Shown here: positions 8,578-18,502 of the stretch, one piece after another
Position numbering within the stretch: position 1 is the stretch's first letter
Layout: each line of letters starts with the position of its first letter
Assembly (NCBI RefSeq): GCF_003610895.1
Contig: NZ_MCAS01000003.1
Span: forward strand, 124,001-188,000
Length of the DNA stretch: 64,000 nucleotides
Reading direction: 5' to 3'
Source: Paraburkholderia fungorum
GTDB taxonomy: Bacteria; Pseudomonadota; Gammaproteobacteria; Burkholderiales; Burkholderiaceae
Translations under genes and position numbers: made by a program
Notes under the pieces: model-generated
The model's input: only the letters and a program-made list of their open reading frames with translations
Database searches by the model: none
Told to the model about the DNA's origin: nothing

Positions 8578-9564
8578 ATGGAAGTATCAGTTCTGCCACT
8601 GCGGCGCACGCTTGATGTACGTGCCGGCGAGAATCTGCTGGACGTGTTGCGTGCGAACCGGTTACCCATTTCATACAGTTGCCAGGCAGGCCGCTGCGGC
8701 ACGTGCCGTTGCCGCGTGGTATCGGGCAATGTGCACGTGAGCGGTGCAGCCGAGCTCAATTCACCCGCATCGCCCGGCCAATCCATCCTGGCCTGTCAAA
8801 CCACGCTCATCGAGGATTGCGCGATCGAGCTGCCCGAGATGGACGAGATCGTGGTGCATCCGGCGAAGATCCTGAAGACGACGATCGTCGGCATCGAAGA
8901 CATGACGCACGATATCAAGCGCGTTCGCGTCGCGTTGCCGAAACCATTCGAATTTTCACCGGGCCAGTATGCGACGCTGCAGTTCACGCCACGTCATATT
9001 CGTCCGTATTCGATGGCGGTCACGCCGAACGCCGACGAGGTCGAATATCACATCCGGCTCGTGCCCGGCGGGCGCGTGACGTCATATATCGCGACGCAGA
9101 TGAAGCTCGGCGACGCGGTGCGCGTCAGTGGCCCGCTCGGCACGGCTTATCTGCGCCGCAAGACGGCCGATCCGGTGATCTGTATCGCCGGCGGTACCGG
9201 TCTCGCGCCGATTCTTTCGATTCTGAGAGGCATGGCCGAACAAGGGATGACCAATCCCGTGCATGTCTATTTCGGCGTGCGTTCGCCGCCTGACGTGTAT
9301 GGCATTGATTGGCTGGACGAACTGAAAGAGCGGCTGCCGAACCTGACCGTACACGTCGTGGTCGCGTCGGCAGGCAACGGAGGACCATACCGCACCGGCG
9401 TGGTGACCCAGGCCGTCAGCGAGGACTGGGCGAATCTGAAGGGCTGGCGGGCTTATCTGGCGGGCGCGCCGGTGATGGTCGAGGCTGCATCCATCCTGTT
9501 GCGCCAGAAAGGCGTGCTTGCCGCACAGATCTACGCCGATGCCTTTTACGCAAGCGGCGTGTGA
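8578..9564 (+). CDS. nagAa: Salicylate 5-hydroxylase reductase component (ferredoxin reductase)
   Basis: A 328-residue electron-transfer flavoprotein passing electrons from NAD(P)H to the Rieske ferredoxin. The N-terminal plant-type 2Fe-2S domain has ligands Cys35, Cys40, Cys43 and Cys73 (SCQAGRCGTCRC... LAC). The FAD domain includes IRPYSMAV, and the NAD domain has CIAGGTGLAPILSILRGM. The length equals that of NagAa from Ralstonia U2. The ATG at 8578 is preceded by GGGAGG and gives the usual start; an upstream in-frame ATG at 8539 would add 13 residues. First gene of a seven-gene operon. In naphthalene degraders the same reductase is shared with naphthalene dioxygenase, which is absent in this window. 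Confidence 0.9.
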   Translation: MEVSVLPLRRTLDVRAGENLLDVLRANRLPISYSCQAGRCGTCRCRVVSGNVHVSGAAELNSPASPGQSILACQTTLIEDCAIELPEMDEIVVHPAKILKTTIVGIEDMTHDIKRVRVALPKPFEFSPGQYATLQFTPRHIRPYSMAVTPNADEVEYHIRLVPGGRVTSYIATQMKLGDAVRVSGPLGTAYLRRKTADPVICIAGGTGLAPILSILRGMAEQGMTNPVHVYFGVRSPPDVYGIDWLDELKERLPNLTVHVVVASAGNGGPYRTGVVTQAVSEDWANLKGWRAYLAGAPVMVEAASILLRQKGVLAAQIYADAFYASGV

Positions 9565-9604
9565 CGAAGTCCACGTCCCATGAATCCAGATCAGGAGACA
9601 ACGC

Positions 9605-10861
9605 ATGAATGAGGCGCCGATCATATTCAGGAAGCCCGAGTGGAAGGGCGAGGGTTCGAGCAGGATTCCGTTCTCGGCCTATACCGACGACGATATCTAC
9701 CGTCGCGAACTCGAGCGTTTTTTCTACGCGAGCCATTGGTGTTACGTCGGCCTCGAAGCCGAAATTCCAAACCCAGGCGATTTCAAACGCACGGTGGTTG
9801 GGGAGCGTTCGGTAATCGTCGCACGCACGAACGATGGGCAGATCAGTGTCGTCGAGAACGTTTGCGCGCACCGCGGTGTTCGCTTTTGCCGGGAAAAATT
9901 CGGCAATCGCAAAGACTTCACGTGCCCTTATCACCAGTGGAACTACGACCTGAAGGGTAATCTCGTCGGAGTGCCGTTTCGCCGGGGCGTCAAGCTCGAC
10001 GGCAAGGTGAATGGCGGCATGCCCGCGGACTTCGATCCCAAAGAGCACGGACTGACCAGACTGAATGTCGCCACACGAAACGGCGTCGTCTTTGCGTCGT
10101 TCGATCATGACATGCCGTCACTGGAAGACTACCTGGGGTCCACGATCCTGGGTTATTTCGATCGTGTATTCGACGGCCGCAAGCTGACGATACTCGGCTA
10201 CAGCCGCCAGCGTATTCCGGGCAACTGGAAGCTGATGCAGGAGAATATCAAGGATCCTTATCACCCTGGTTTGCTGCATACGTGGTTCGTGACCTTCGGC
10301 CTCTGGCGCGCCGACAACAAATCCGAACTGAAAATGGACGAGCACTTTCGCCATGCCGCGATGATCTCGACGCGCGGCGCCGCCGGCAAGGGCGACGTGA
10401 CGAGCGGCGTGTCCAGCTTCAAGGAGCAGATGACGCTGCACGACGATCGCTTTCTGGATGTGGTCAAGGAGGCGTGGTGGGGCACGCCGACGGCCGTCAT
10501 GATGACCGTCTTTCCGAGCGTCGTCATCCAGCAGCAGGTCAACTCGGTGTCCACGCGCCACATCCAGCCAAACGGTCACGGCTCGTTCGATTTCGTATGG
10601 ACGCACTTCGGGTTCGAGGACGACGGCGAGGACATGACGCGCCGCCGGTTGCGGCAGGCCAATCTCTTCGGCCCCGCGGGTTTCGTGTCGGCGGACGACG
10701 GCGAGGTCATCGAGTTCTCACAAGAGGGATTCGAACAGAAGCCGTTTCATCGGACGATCGCCGAACTGGGCGGGCGCGAGATTGCCGATGCGGACCATAT
10801 GGTGACCGAAACGCTGATTCGCGGCATGTACGACTATTGGCGCCGTGTCATGGAGATCTGA
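9605..10861 (+). CDS. nagG: Salicylate 5-hydroxylase, large oxygenase subunit
   Basis: A 418-residue Rieske oxygenase alpha subunit converting salicylate to gentisate. Rieske ligands are Cys87, His89, Cys107 and His110 (CAHRG...CPYHQW). The mononuclear iron site is in [12 protein letters not shown] with His220 and His225, and Asp217 is placed as the bridging residue between the centres. Long stretches such as [19 protein letters not shown] and [19 protein letters not shown] follow NagG, which separates it from naphthalene-dioxygenase alpha subunits. It is followed directly by the small subunit, with one base between stop and start. Confidence 0.92.
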   Translation: MNEAPIIFRKPEWKGEGSSRIPFSAYTDDDIYRRELERFFYASHWCYVGLEAEIPNPGDFKRTVVGERSVIVARTNDGQISVVENVCAHRGVRFCREKFGNRKDFTCPYHQWNYDLKGNLVGVPFRRGVKLDGKVNGGMPADFDPKEHGLTRLNVATRNGVVFASFDHDMPSLEDYLGSTILGYFDRVFDGRKLTILGYSRQRIPGNWKLMQENIKDPYHPGLLHTWFVTFGLWRADNKSELKMDEHFRHAAMISTRGAAGKGDVTSGVSSFKEQMTLHDDRFLDVVKEAWWGTPTAVMMTVFPSVVIQQQVNSVSTRHIQPNGHGSFDFVWTHFGFEDDGEDMTRRRLRQANLFGPAGFVSADDGEVIEFSQEGFEQKPFHRTIAELGGREIADADHMVTETLIRGMYDYWRRVMEI

Positions 10862-10862
10862 G

Positions 10863-11336
10863 ATGCTCGACTTCAATACCTACCAGCAAGTACTCGCCCT
10901 CTATGCGGACTATACGTCGGCGCTCGACAACAACGAATGGGAGAAGTGGCCCGGCTTCTTCGTCGAGGATTGCACCTACCGGGTGCAGCCGCGCGAGAAC
11001 TACGATCGCGGTCTTCCATTGGCGACGTTGTCGTTCGAAAGCCAGGGCATGTTGAAGGACCGTGTCTACGGGATGACGGAAACGATTTTCCACGATCCGT
11101 ACTATCAACGGCACGTTGTCGGTGCGCCACGCATTGTCGGTATCGACAGCGATCGTATCGAGGCCGAGGCGAACTACGCCGTATTTCGCACCAAGCCGGA
11201 CGAGATGTCGTCTGTATTCAACGTCGGCCGCTATATCGACACGATTCGCCGAACCGGCGAAGGGTTGAAGTTTGCATCGAAGCTGTGCGTGTTCGACAGC
11301 GAAATGATCCCGAATTCGCTTATTTATCCGATTTGA
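10863..11336 (+). CDS. nagH: Salicylate 5-hydroxylase, small oxygenase subunit
   Basis: A 157-residue beta subunit of the ring-hydroxylating oxygenase family (NTF2-like fold). The segment [39 protein letters not shown] and the later [15 protein letters not shown] are typical. It has no cofactor ligands and serves a structural role. The ATG at 10863 starts one base after the nagG stop; a longer frame from 10845 would overlap nagG. The tight spacing suggests translational coupling, as expected for subunits of one complex. Confidence 0.9.
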   Translation: MLDFNTYQQVLALYADYTSALDNNEWEKWPGFFVEDCTYRVQPRENYDRGLPLATLSFESQGMLKDRVYGMTETIFHDPYYQRHVVGAPRIVGIDSDRIEAEANYAVFRTKPDEMSSVFNVGRYIDTIRRTGEGLKFASKLCVFDSEMIPNSLIYPI

Positions 11337-11344
11337 GGTCCGCC

Positions 11345-11656
11345 ATGGAAAAGCAATGGATGAAAGTAATCGAGTGGGCCGCCGTACCGCGCGACGACGT
11401 CGTGGCAGTCGAAGCGGGCGGACGTGAGCTGGCCATCTATGGTGTGGACGGTGAAGTGTTCGCGACCGACAACATCTGCACGCACGGGCATGCCAGGTTG
11501 TGCGACGGTTTCCTTGAAGGTCACGAAATCGAATGTCCGCTGCATCAGGGACGGTTCGACGTTCGCAACGGCCGTGCGATGTGCGAGCCGCTTACCGCGG
11601 ACATCCGGATCTACCCCGTGAAGATCGAGGACGGCAGCGTGTTCGTCGAAATCTGA
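11345..11656 (+). CDS. nagAb: Rieske-type ferredoxin of salicylate 5-hydroxylase
   Basis: A 103-residue Rieske 2Fe-2S ferredoxin linking the NagAa reductase to the NagGH oxygenase. Ligands are Cys45, His47, Cys64 and His67 ([25 protein letters not shown] region). Length matches NagAb/NahAb (about 104). It starts 8 bases after nagH; the same frame is open further upstream inside nagH, but only the part from 11345 encodes the ferredoxin fold. Confidence 0.9.
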   Translation: MEKQWMKVIEWAAVPRDDVVAVEAGGRELAIYGVDGEVFATDNICTHGHARLCDGFLEGHEIECPLHQGRFDVRNGRAMCEPLTADIRIYPVKIEDGSVFVEI

Positions 11657-11690
11657 AGCGCTTCAGGCTGGCCAACGAAAGGAGACGGAC

Positions 11691-12737
11691 ATGACAGGCA
11701 ATTCGCTGCACGACCAGCGTTCGGCCTATTACGGGCAACTCACGGAGCAGCGCCTCGCGCCGCTCTGGGAATCACTGCACAACCTCGTACCGAAAGCGCC
11801 GCGGCCGCAAGCCGTGCCGGCTATCTGGAAGTACGCGCAGATTCGCGATCTCGTCATGCAGGCCGGTTCGCTCATCAGCGCGCAAGAGGCGGTCAGGCGC
11901 GTGCTTATTCTGCAGAACCCCGGCTTGCCGGGAAAGTCCGCGATCACGCCGGCGCTCTATGCCGGTTTGCAACTGATCCTGCCGGGCGAGATCGCACCGA
12001 GCCACCGGCATACGCAATCGGCGCTGCGCTTTATCGTGGAAGGGCGCAGCGCATGGACAGCGGTCAATGGCGAACGCACGACGATGCATCCGGGCGATTT
12101 CATCATCACGCCGTCCTGGACCTGGCACGACCACGGCAATCCCTCTGTGGAGGAGGGAGGGGAACCGGTAGTGTGGCTGGACGGCCTCGATATTCCGTTG
12201 ATCGCGTCCCTCGACGCGGGTTTTGCGGAGAATTATCCGGAATCGATGCAACCGGTACTGCGTCCCGAAGGCGACAGCTTTGCCCGCTTCGGCCACAACA
12301 TGGTGCCGGTTCGGCATCGCGTGACCGATCCGACTTCGCCTGTCTTCAGCTATCCGTATGAACGAAGCCGCGAGGCGCTCGACGCCCTGTACCACAACGG
12401 CGAACCCGACGAATGGGATGGCGTGAAACTGCGCTACGTGAATCCCACCACGGGCGGCTGGCCGATGCCGACCATCGCGACATTCATGCAGTTCCTGCCT
12501 GCGGGCTTCGCCGGAAAGACGTATCGCAGCACAGACGCCACCATCTACTGCGTCGTGGAAGGTCGCGGGAGCGTGCGTATCGGCGACAGCGAATTCACGT
12601 TCGAGCCGCACGATGTGTTCGTGGTGCCTGGGTGGCAGCCCGTCAGCCTCGCGGCACAGGCGGATAGCGTGCTCTTCAGCTATTCGGACCGCCCGGTGTT
12701 GTCCGCCCTGAACCTGTTGCGCGAAGAACGCACGTGA
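11691..12737 (+). CDS. nagI: Gentisate 1,2-dioxygenase
   Basis: A 348-residue bicupin dioxygenase opening the gentisate ring to maleylpyruvate with Fe(II). The N-terminal cupin has the metal motif [16 protein letters not shown] (His105, His107) and a later His in [11 protein letters not shown]. The second cupin is around residues 260-335 ([15 protein letters not shown]). The start [16 protein letters not shown] and length fit the 345-375 residue family. It sits directly after the hydroxylase genes that make its substrate. Confidence 0.92.
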   Translation: MTGNSLHDQRSAYYGQLTEQRLAPLWESLHNLVPKAPRPQAVPAIWKYAQIRDLVMQAGSLISAQEAVRRVLILQNPGLPGKSAITPALYAGLQLILPGEIAPSHRHTQSALRFIVEGRSAWTAVNGERTTMHPGDFIITPSWTWHDHGNPSVEEGGEPVVWLDGLDIPLIASLDAGFAENYPESMQPVLRPEGDSFARFGHNMVPVRHRVTDPTSPVFSYPYERSREALDALYHNGEPDEWDGVKLRYVNPTTGGWPMPTIATFMQFLPAGFAGKTYRSTDATIYCVVEGRGSVRIGDSEFTFEPHDVFVVPGWQPVSLAAQADSVLFSYSDRPVLSALNLLREERT

Positions 12738-12831
12738 TGCACATAAAACAATTATCGGCAACGAGCCGGGTTGGACGAAGCTGTCCACTGTTCGCTGCCC
12801 GCCATTTACACTGACAAAGAGGCCCACCAGC

Positions 12832-13530
12832 ATGGCATTCGTATTTCCCCCCGCTCCACAGGTCGCCGTTCCCGTCGTCGGCAGCGACGACAGCTTCGCC
12901 GTTCGCCGCGTCTATTGCGTCGGCCGAAACTATGCGGCTCACGCACGCGAGATGGGTTTCGATCCCGATCGCGATCCGCCCTTTTTCTTTTGCAAGCCGG
13001 CCGACGCGGTGGTGCCGGTCGCCTACGGCGAAACCCTCGAACTCAAGTATCCGTCGCAAACAGCCGATTACCAATATGAGGCCGAACTCGTCGCGGTGAT
13101 CGGCAAGAGCGGGGCCGACATTCCGGTGAACGAAGCACTCGATCATGTGTGGGGCTACGCCGTGGGTCTCGACATGACCCGTCGTGATCTGCAGATGAAA
13201 ATGCGTGAAATGGGGCGGCCATGGGAAATCGGCAAGGCATTCGACCGCTCCGCGCCGATCGGACCGATTCATCGTGCGAGCGACGTCGGTCACTTCGAGC
13301 AGGGCGGTTTGTGGTTTAGCGTAAACGGCGTCTCGAAGCAAAGGAGCGACGTATCACATCTGATCTGGTCGGTCGCGGAGACGGTCGCGGATCTGTCGAA
13401 GTTCTTCCGGCTCGAACCCGGTGATGTGATCTATACAGGCACACCCGAGGGCGTTGGTCCGGTGAAAGGGGGCGATCATCTGATCGCCGGCGTCGAGCGC
13501 CTTGGCGAGCTGAGCGCGCGAGTGGTCTGA
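12832..13530 (+). CDS. nagK: Fumarylpyruvate hydrolase (FAH family)
   Basis: A 232-residue member of the fumarylacetoacetate hydrolase family that would cleave fumarylpyruvate to fumarate and pyruvate, the last step of the gentisate route. Family motifs are seen in order: YCVGRNYAAHAREMG (about 24-38), PFFFCKPADAVV, the acidic metal site in YEAELVAVIGK, VGLDMTRRDLQ and the C-terminal IYTGTPEGVGPVKGGD. The gap after nagI is 94 bases with no obvious terminator, so it most likely belongs to the same transcript. Confidence 0.88.
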   Translation: MAFVFPPAPQVAVPVVGSDDSFAVRRVYCVGRNYAAHAREMGFDPDRDPPFFFCKPADAVVPVAYGETLELKYPSQTADYQYEAELVAVIGKSGADIPVNEALDHVWGYAVGLDMTRRDLQMKMREMGRPWEIGKAFDRSAPIGPIHRASDVGHFEQGGLWFSVNGVSKQRSDVSHLIWSVAETVADLSKFFRLEPGDVIYTGTPEGVGPVKGGDHLIAGVERLGELSARVV

Positions 13531-13545
13531 TGCGGAGTAAATGCG

Positions 13546-14190
13546 ATGCGACTGTACGGTTTCTTCAATAGTTCGACTTCCTATCGTGTGCGGATTGCAC
13601 TCGGGTTGAAAGGGCTGCCGCACGATTACACACCGGTGAATATTCGAACCGGCGAGCATCGGGATGCGGCGTACGTCGATTGGATCAACCCTTCGTCGAC
13701 CGTTCCCGCACTGGTGGACGGCGATCTCAACCTGGGGCAGTCACTCGCGATTATCGACTACCTCGATTCGCGCTATCCCACCCCTTGCCTGATCCCCACT
13801 GAGCCGGAGTTGCGTGCTCGCGTGCTCGAGCTGTCGTACCTGATCTCGTGCGACCTGCATCCTCTCAACAACCTCAGGGTTCTGCGCTATCTGGACACGG
13901 TTCTTGAGGTGACGCCCGAGCAGAAAGACGCGTGGTACAGGCATTGGGTCGCGGAAGGGATGGCCGGCGTGGAGCGCTTGCTTGCGCGGTACGGCCAGGG
14001 TCCATGGTGCTTTGGCGAGGTGCCGACGCTCGCGGACTGCTGCCTTGTGCCGCAGATCGCGAATGCGCAGCGAATGGGCTGCGATCTCAACGACTATCCG
14101 TTGAGCCTCGCCGTCTATCGACACGCCAGCTTGCATCCTGCGTTCGATGCGGCGCAGCCGACACGTCAGCCGGACTACGCGCTGGCGTGA
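13546..14190 (+). CDS. nagL: Maleylpyruvate isomerase (zeta-class GST fold)
   Basis: A 214-residue glutathione-dependent isomerase converting maleylpyruvate to fumarylpyruvate. The N-terminal thioredoxin-like half has the zeta-class signature FNSSTSYRVRIALGLKGL, followed by NPSSTVPALVDGDLNLGQSLAIIDYLD for glutathione binding. The C-terminal all-helical half runs about 90-205. The motif reads SSTS where many family members have SSCS, as NagL-type enzymes can. It lies 15 bases after the hydrolase. Maleylacetoacetate isomerase (MaiA) has the same fold, but the neighbours point to maleylpyruvate. Confidence 0.88.
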   Translation: MRLYGFFNSSTSYRVRIALGLKGLPHDYTPVNIRTGEHRDAAYVDWINPSSTVPALVDGDLNLGQSLAIIDYLDSRYPTPCLIPTEPELRARVLELSYLISCDLHPLNNLRVLRYLDTVLEVTPEQKDAWYRHWVAEGMAGVERLLARYGQGPWCFGEVPTLADCCLVPQIANAQRMGCDLNDYPLSLAVYRHASLHPAFDAAQPTRQPDYALA

Positions 14191-14214
14191 TGTTGATGTG
14201 ATGTCTGGCACGAT

Positions 14215-14246
14215 GCAGCGGTCGACGTGACTACCGACACCGCTGC
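14215..14246. terminator. Hairpin between convergent nagL and chemoreceptor genes
   Basis: GCAGCGGT (14215-14222) and ACCGCTGC (14239-14246) form an 8-base inverted repeat with a 16-base loop between two converging genes. No T-run follows on either strand, so it is only a possible transcription end. Confidence 0.3.
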
Positions 14247-14291
14247 GTCCAGTCCTGCCGTTAATCTCAAGGTGTACAAAACACTTCCCGC

Positions 14292-15869
14292 TCACAATCG
14301 CAACATACGTGAGGCCGACGTTTTCGCATCACCAACCTTGAACACCGAAACCGCGTCCTTCAGCCTCGCAGCCTGCGCTTCCAGCGACTGGGCCGCCGCA
14401 GCGGCCTGCTCGACCAGCGCGGCGTTTTGCTGGGTCACTTCATCCATCTGAATGACTGCCTGATTGACCTGTTCAACGCCACGGCTTTGCTCCTCCGAGG
14501 CCGCGGCGATTTCACCCACGATGTCGGCGACCTGCCTGATTGCCAGCTTGACCCGCCCCATGGTCGCGCCCACCTCTATCGCCTGTCTCGAACCGTCCTC
14601 GATCATGCCCACGGACGAGCCGATCAGTTCCTTGATCTCCTTTGCCGCGGCGGCGGAGCGTTGCGCCAGACTGCGGACCTCGCTGGCGACCACGGCAAAA
14701 CCTCGCCCCAGGTCGCCAGCGCGGGCAGCTTCCACGGTGGCGTTGAGCGCGAGAATATTGGTCTGGAACGCAATGCCTTCAATCAGACCGGTGATTTCGG
14801 AAATCCGGAACGAACTATCGCTGATCTTTCCGATGGTGCCGACCATGGTCTGAACGGCGTCATTGCCCGCATGAGTCATATCGGTCGCGTTCTTCGCCAG
14901 CAGATTGGCCTGATTTGCGTTATCGGCGTTCTGCTTCACTGTTCCGGTCAACTGGGCCATGCTGGCGGCGGTCTGCTCAAGCGAGGCCGCCTGCTCTTCG
15001 GTGCGAGCCGAGAGATCGGTATTGCCGCTCGCGATCTCCCCGGACGCCACGGAGACGGATTCGGCTGAACCCAGGGCGGTGCGAAGCACCTCGGAGATTC
15101 GCTGCAGTAGTGAGTTGAAGGCGGCCGCTGTGTGGCCAATTTCGTCCATCCGCCCGGTTGTAACGGTTTGCGTCAGGTCGAGCGAGGTGTTCACGCTTCG
15201 CAGCGTATTCTGGATGGCGAAGAGGCTTGCCTTGACGCCGAGCACGACACGCAGCGAGAACACGCCAACAATCAGTATGACAATGCTGACGCTGATCAAC
15301 AGACCCCAAAGCGCCGTAGTGAAGGCGCGATGGTTTTCCTGCCGGAGGTCGTCGCCCAGCTTGACGTTCCAGTCAATTTGCGTGGTAAGGTCGGCAACCA
15401 GTTTCCTCACAACGCGACCGATACCGCGATCGCCGACCAGTAGGGCGCCGGCGCCGGCGATGTCGCCCGCGGTCGATTTCTCAAGAAATGCAGGAAGTTC
15501 CGCTCTGAGGCCGGCGATGTTTGACTTGGCGGTGTTCGTCAATTCCTGATCTCTCGCGTCGGAAATATCGTTCTTGTTGTAGAGTTCGACCAGTTCGACG
15601 AGCTTGTTCAGCGCGTCCGAGATGCCTGTTTCCAGTTCGCGGCGGCGCGCCGCGTCTGCCGCCAGGACGTGGCGATACAGAAGGGCGCGCAACTCGTTCG
15701 ATTGCGTGATGATCTTATCGAGATCCTTGATACTCGGAATGGTGTTGTACTGCACGTACTCAAAGCGATCGTGCGAGCGTGACAATAGAAAGACAGCCGC
15801 TGAAGCGGTGGTGATGAGGGCTAGCATCAATGTGCCCAGCGTCAGGAACAGTCGCTTGGTTATAGTCAA
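14292..15869 (-). CDS. Methyl-accepting chemotaxis protein 1
   Basis: A 525-residue membrane chemoreceptor. TM1 is about residues 8-30, a helical periplasmic sensor region (4HB_MCP-like, about 30-188) follows, and TM2 is about 190-214. The cytoplasmic signalling domain contains the hairpin core [20 protein letters not shown]...[29 protein letters not shown]. No C-terminal CheR-docking pentapeptide is seen. It is convergent with the salicylate operon. Its ligand is unknown; an aromatic attractant is possible from position only. Confidence 0.9.
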   Translation of the reverse strand: MTITKRLFLTLGTLMLALITTASAAVFLLSRSHDRFEYVQYNTIPSIKDLDKIITQSNELRALLYRHVLAADAARRRELETGISDALNKLVELVELYNKNDISDARDQELTNTAKSNIAGLRAELPAFLEKSTAGDIAGAGALLVGDRGIGRVVRKLVADLTTQIDWNVKLGDDLRQENHRAFTTALWGLLISVSIVILIVGVFSLRVVLGVKASLFAIQNTLRSVNTSLDLTQTVTTGRMDEIGHTAAAFNSLLQRISEVLRTALGSAESVSVASGEIASGNTDLSARTEEQAASLEQTAASMAQLTGTVKQNADNANQANLLAKNATDMTHAGNDAVQTMVGTIGKISDSSFRISEITGLIEGIAFQTNILALNATVEAARAGDLGRGFAVVASEVRSLAQRSAAAAKEIKELIGSSVGMIEDGSRQAIEVGATMGRVKLAIRQVADIVGEIAAASEEQSRGVEQVNQAVIQMDEVTQQNAALVEQAAAAAQSLEAQAARLKDAVSVFKVGDAKTSASRMLRL

Positions 15870-16506
15870 TTTTTATCTACCTTGGTTCGTACGGTGTCGG
15901 TGAATGCCGCTCGGGAATTGGCAACCCTCGCTAAGTCGTGCATCGACACGCGCGCCCATAACCTGAGTAGCAAGGCGAATAAATATGCGTCTAATTGACT
16001 GCTTCTGCGCTCTGGAGATATTTCGGTGATTTACCGGAAGAGGCTGGGTTTATGCCGCCGACGGCGCGTGCCTCACCACCCAGGTTGTAATTGTGCTGTC
16101 ACACAGGCAGGGCATCGTATCGAACGTTTGTACCGAATGGTTACTTCTTTGCCTGCGGGCGTGCTGCGGTTGCCGTCATAGTCACGACAGATTGGACCGC
16201 GACCGACGCCTGAGCCTTGAGCAGGGGCGATTCATGCGCAGTTGCGCGGCCTGCTCCTGAAGATTTTCAGACCAGCGCTCTCCTGTCTGTACAGTTAGGC
16301 AATCTAATTTTTCGTTTTCGATAGAAAAATACAATATCGCGCAAACCTCTCCGTGTCTCCCACGAAGAGAGTGGGTCACCCTTCAGCGATTCATTGCCGG
16401 GCCGTAATCCCGGGTGGACGGGCTCAAACTATCGCCCCAGAAATTCCGAACGGCCCGGACCATCCTCGCACCCTCGCATACGCAGGGTGGCAACCAGAGC
16501 TGAAAT
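15870..16506. other. Intergenic region between the two chemoreceptor genes
   Basis: This 637-base stretch separates divergent chemoreceptor genes and must hold both promoters. It is AT-richer than its surroundings. An inverted repeat ATTTTTC (16307-16313) / GAAAAAT (16324-16330) lies about 180 bases before the second receptor. No convincing gene is visible; a 65-codon minus frame near 16.2-16.4 kb has no motif. Confidence 0.5.
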
Positions 16507-18108
16507 ATGAATATCGAACGTTTGACAGTAAAGGCAAAACTCTTTGTCGCTTTTGGCGTACTCGCCACCATCGTATTGATCCTGTCGGGCATATCGCTGA
16601 AAGAACTAAACGACGCCAACGATCGCTTTTCTGGCTATGTCAAGGGCATCAGCGAGCGCGGTGACATGTCCGAGTCCATTCGAGCCGCGGCGTCCGATCG
16701 CGCCATAGCCGTGCGAAACCTCGTGCTGGTCACTTCGCCCGCCAACGTCGAAATCGAGAAAACCGCCGTCAACGATGCCGATAAACGGATGCAGAGCGAT
16801 CTGGAGAAATTCCGGGCGATGGTGGCCAACGGGGCCGACGTGGGCGACAACGAACGTAATCTCGCCGCCGAAATCTCGCGAATCGAAGCGCTCTATCGTC
16901 CTGTGGCGCTGGATATCGACAGGCTTGCCATCAACAATCAGCGCGACGCGGCGATTGCGGAGATTGAAACGCAATGCAGACCACTCCTTTCTTCGCTGAT
17001 CAAGGCGACTAGCGACTATCGGGACTTTACCCAGCAGCGTGCAGAGCAGGTTGTCCAGAACTCGTCGGATCAGTTTGCGAGCCGGCGCCAGCTGCTGGTT
17101 GGCATTTGTCTTGCTGCTGTCGCGACGGCGGCGATAGCCGGCGTGATCATTACGCGGGACTTGTTGCGCGCGCTGGGCGCCGAGCCGGCCGTACTGGGCG
17201 AAGTGACGCAGCGTGTGGCCGCCGGCGATCTGAGTCCGGTTCCGGGTGCGGGGAATGCGCCCGCGGGCAGCGTGCTGGCGTCAATGGGCGACATGCAGGC
17301 AAGTCTCGTTGGCCTGGTCGATCAGGTTCGGACAGCGGCTGAAAGCATTGCCACCGGCTCCCGCCAGATTGCGTCTGGAAACGTGGACCTCTCATCCCGT
17401 ACCGAGCAGCAGGCTTCGTCACTTCAGGAAACTGCGTCGAGTATGGATGAGCTGACGTCGACGGTGAAGCAGAACGCCGAGAACGCGCAGCAGGCGAGTT
17501 TGCTCTCGGCCAATGCGTACGAGGTGACACTCAAGGGCAGTGCGGTAGTCGGTCAGGTGGTCGGCACGATGAGCGAGATCAGTGCGAGCTCCGTCAGGAT
17601 CGCGGATATCACGGGGGTCATTGAAGGGATCGCGTTCCAGACCAACATTCTTGCGCTGAACGCCGCAGTGGAGGCGGCCCGTGCAGGCGAGGAGGGTCGC
17701 GGGTTCGCAGTGGTCGCAAGCGAGGTGCGCAGCCTCGCGCAGCGTTCGTCGAGTGCGGCAAAGGAAATCAAGGAACTGATCGACGCGTCGGTGCGCAAGA
17801 TCATGGACGGATCGTCGCTCGCGAATGAAGCTGGGAAGACGATATCGGAAGCCACCCAGGCTGTGGCGCGCGTGACAGACATCATGGGTGAAATCGCTTC
17901 GGCATCGACTGAGCAGAGCCGGGGCATCGAGCAGGTCAATCAGGCTATCACGCAGATGGACGAAGTCACCCAGCAGAACGCCGCCCTGGTGGAGCAGGCG
18001 GCGGCCGCGTCGAAATCACTCGAAGATCAGGGGCGCCAATTGAATCAGGCTATTTCGTTCTTTCGTCTGAATGAGCAGAGCGGATCGCATGCCAGCCGGG
18101 CGGTATAG
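16507..18108 (+). CDS. Methyl-accepting chemotaxis protein 2
   Basis: A 533-residue chemoreceptor with TM1 about 10-30, a 4-helix periplasmic ligand domain (about 35-190), TM2 about 196-216 and a signalling core [53 protein letters not shown]. The end lacks a CheR/CheB pentapeptide. Architecture matches the first receptor, but the sensor domains have diverged, so they may bind different ligands. A Shine-Dalgarno sequence before the ATG is weak. Signal reception for flagellar chemotaxis is the family role; no flagellar or che genes are in the window. Confidence 0.9.
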   Translation: MNIERLTVKAKLFVAFGVLATIVLILSGISLKELNDANDRFSGYVKGISERGDMSESIRAAASDRAIAVRNLVLVTSPANVEIEKTAVNDADKRMQSDLEKFRAMVANGADVGDNERNLAAEISRIEALYRPVALDIDRLAINNQRDAAIAEIETQCRPLLSSLIKATSDYRDFTQQRAEQVVQNSSDQFASRRQLLVGICLAAVATAAIAGVIITRDLLRALGAEPAVLGEVTQRVAAGDLSPVPGAGNAPAGSVLASMGDMQASLVGLVDQVRTAAESIATGSRQIASGNVDLSSRTEQQASSLQETASSMDELTSTVKQNAENAQQASLLSANAYEVTLKGSAVVGQVVGTMSEISASSVRIADITGVIEGIAFQTNILALNAAVEAARAGEEGRGFAVVASEVRSLAQRSSSAAKEIKELIDASVRKIMDGSSLANEAGKTISEATQAVARVTDIMGEIASASTEQSRGIEQVNQAITQMDEVTQQNAALVEQAAAASKSLEDQGRQLNQAISFFRLNEQSGSHASRAV

Positions 18109-18502
18109 GCGTGTCTTTGAAGTCGCGCGCCGGTGTTTGAGCGTGCTTGCCGGTACCGGGCGGTACGCAACAGGAGCGGCGGGTCGTGCGCAGCTTGCGT
18201 AAATGGACGATTTACTATTTTCCGTGCTGAATTACGTCAGTAGTATCGACTTTCTCAATGAACCATTGCCTGCTCAATCGGGCATCGAGTATCGCGGGCT
18301 GGAGCATGATGGAATCCGTAGTGAGTTCGGCCTGTTCGGATTTTCGATCGACCTTGTCAGCCCGTAAGCACAATATCGACGCAGAGGTATGCGGCGACAG
18401 AGGGGGTATTCCACATCGAGTACTGAGCTCATGCGCCATGTCTATGAAACAGATCTGATTCACGGATGAGGAAGGCAGAGTACATACCACGAGTGGACGG
18501 CA
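18109..18502. other. Intergenic region before the first hybrid kinase
   Basis: A 394-base gap. Short frames on both strands (65 and 102 codons) lack motifs and plausible composition. No terminator or clear promoter was recognised. Confidence 0.4.

Noticed and set aside
11772..12833. 353-codon minus-strand frame opposite gentisate dioxygenase
   Set aside because: Arg/His/Ala-rich shadow of a well-supported bicupin gene.
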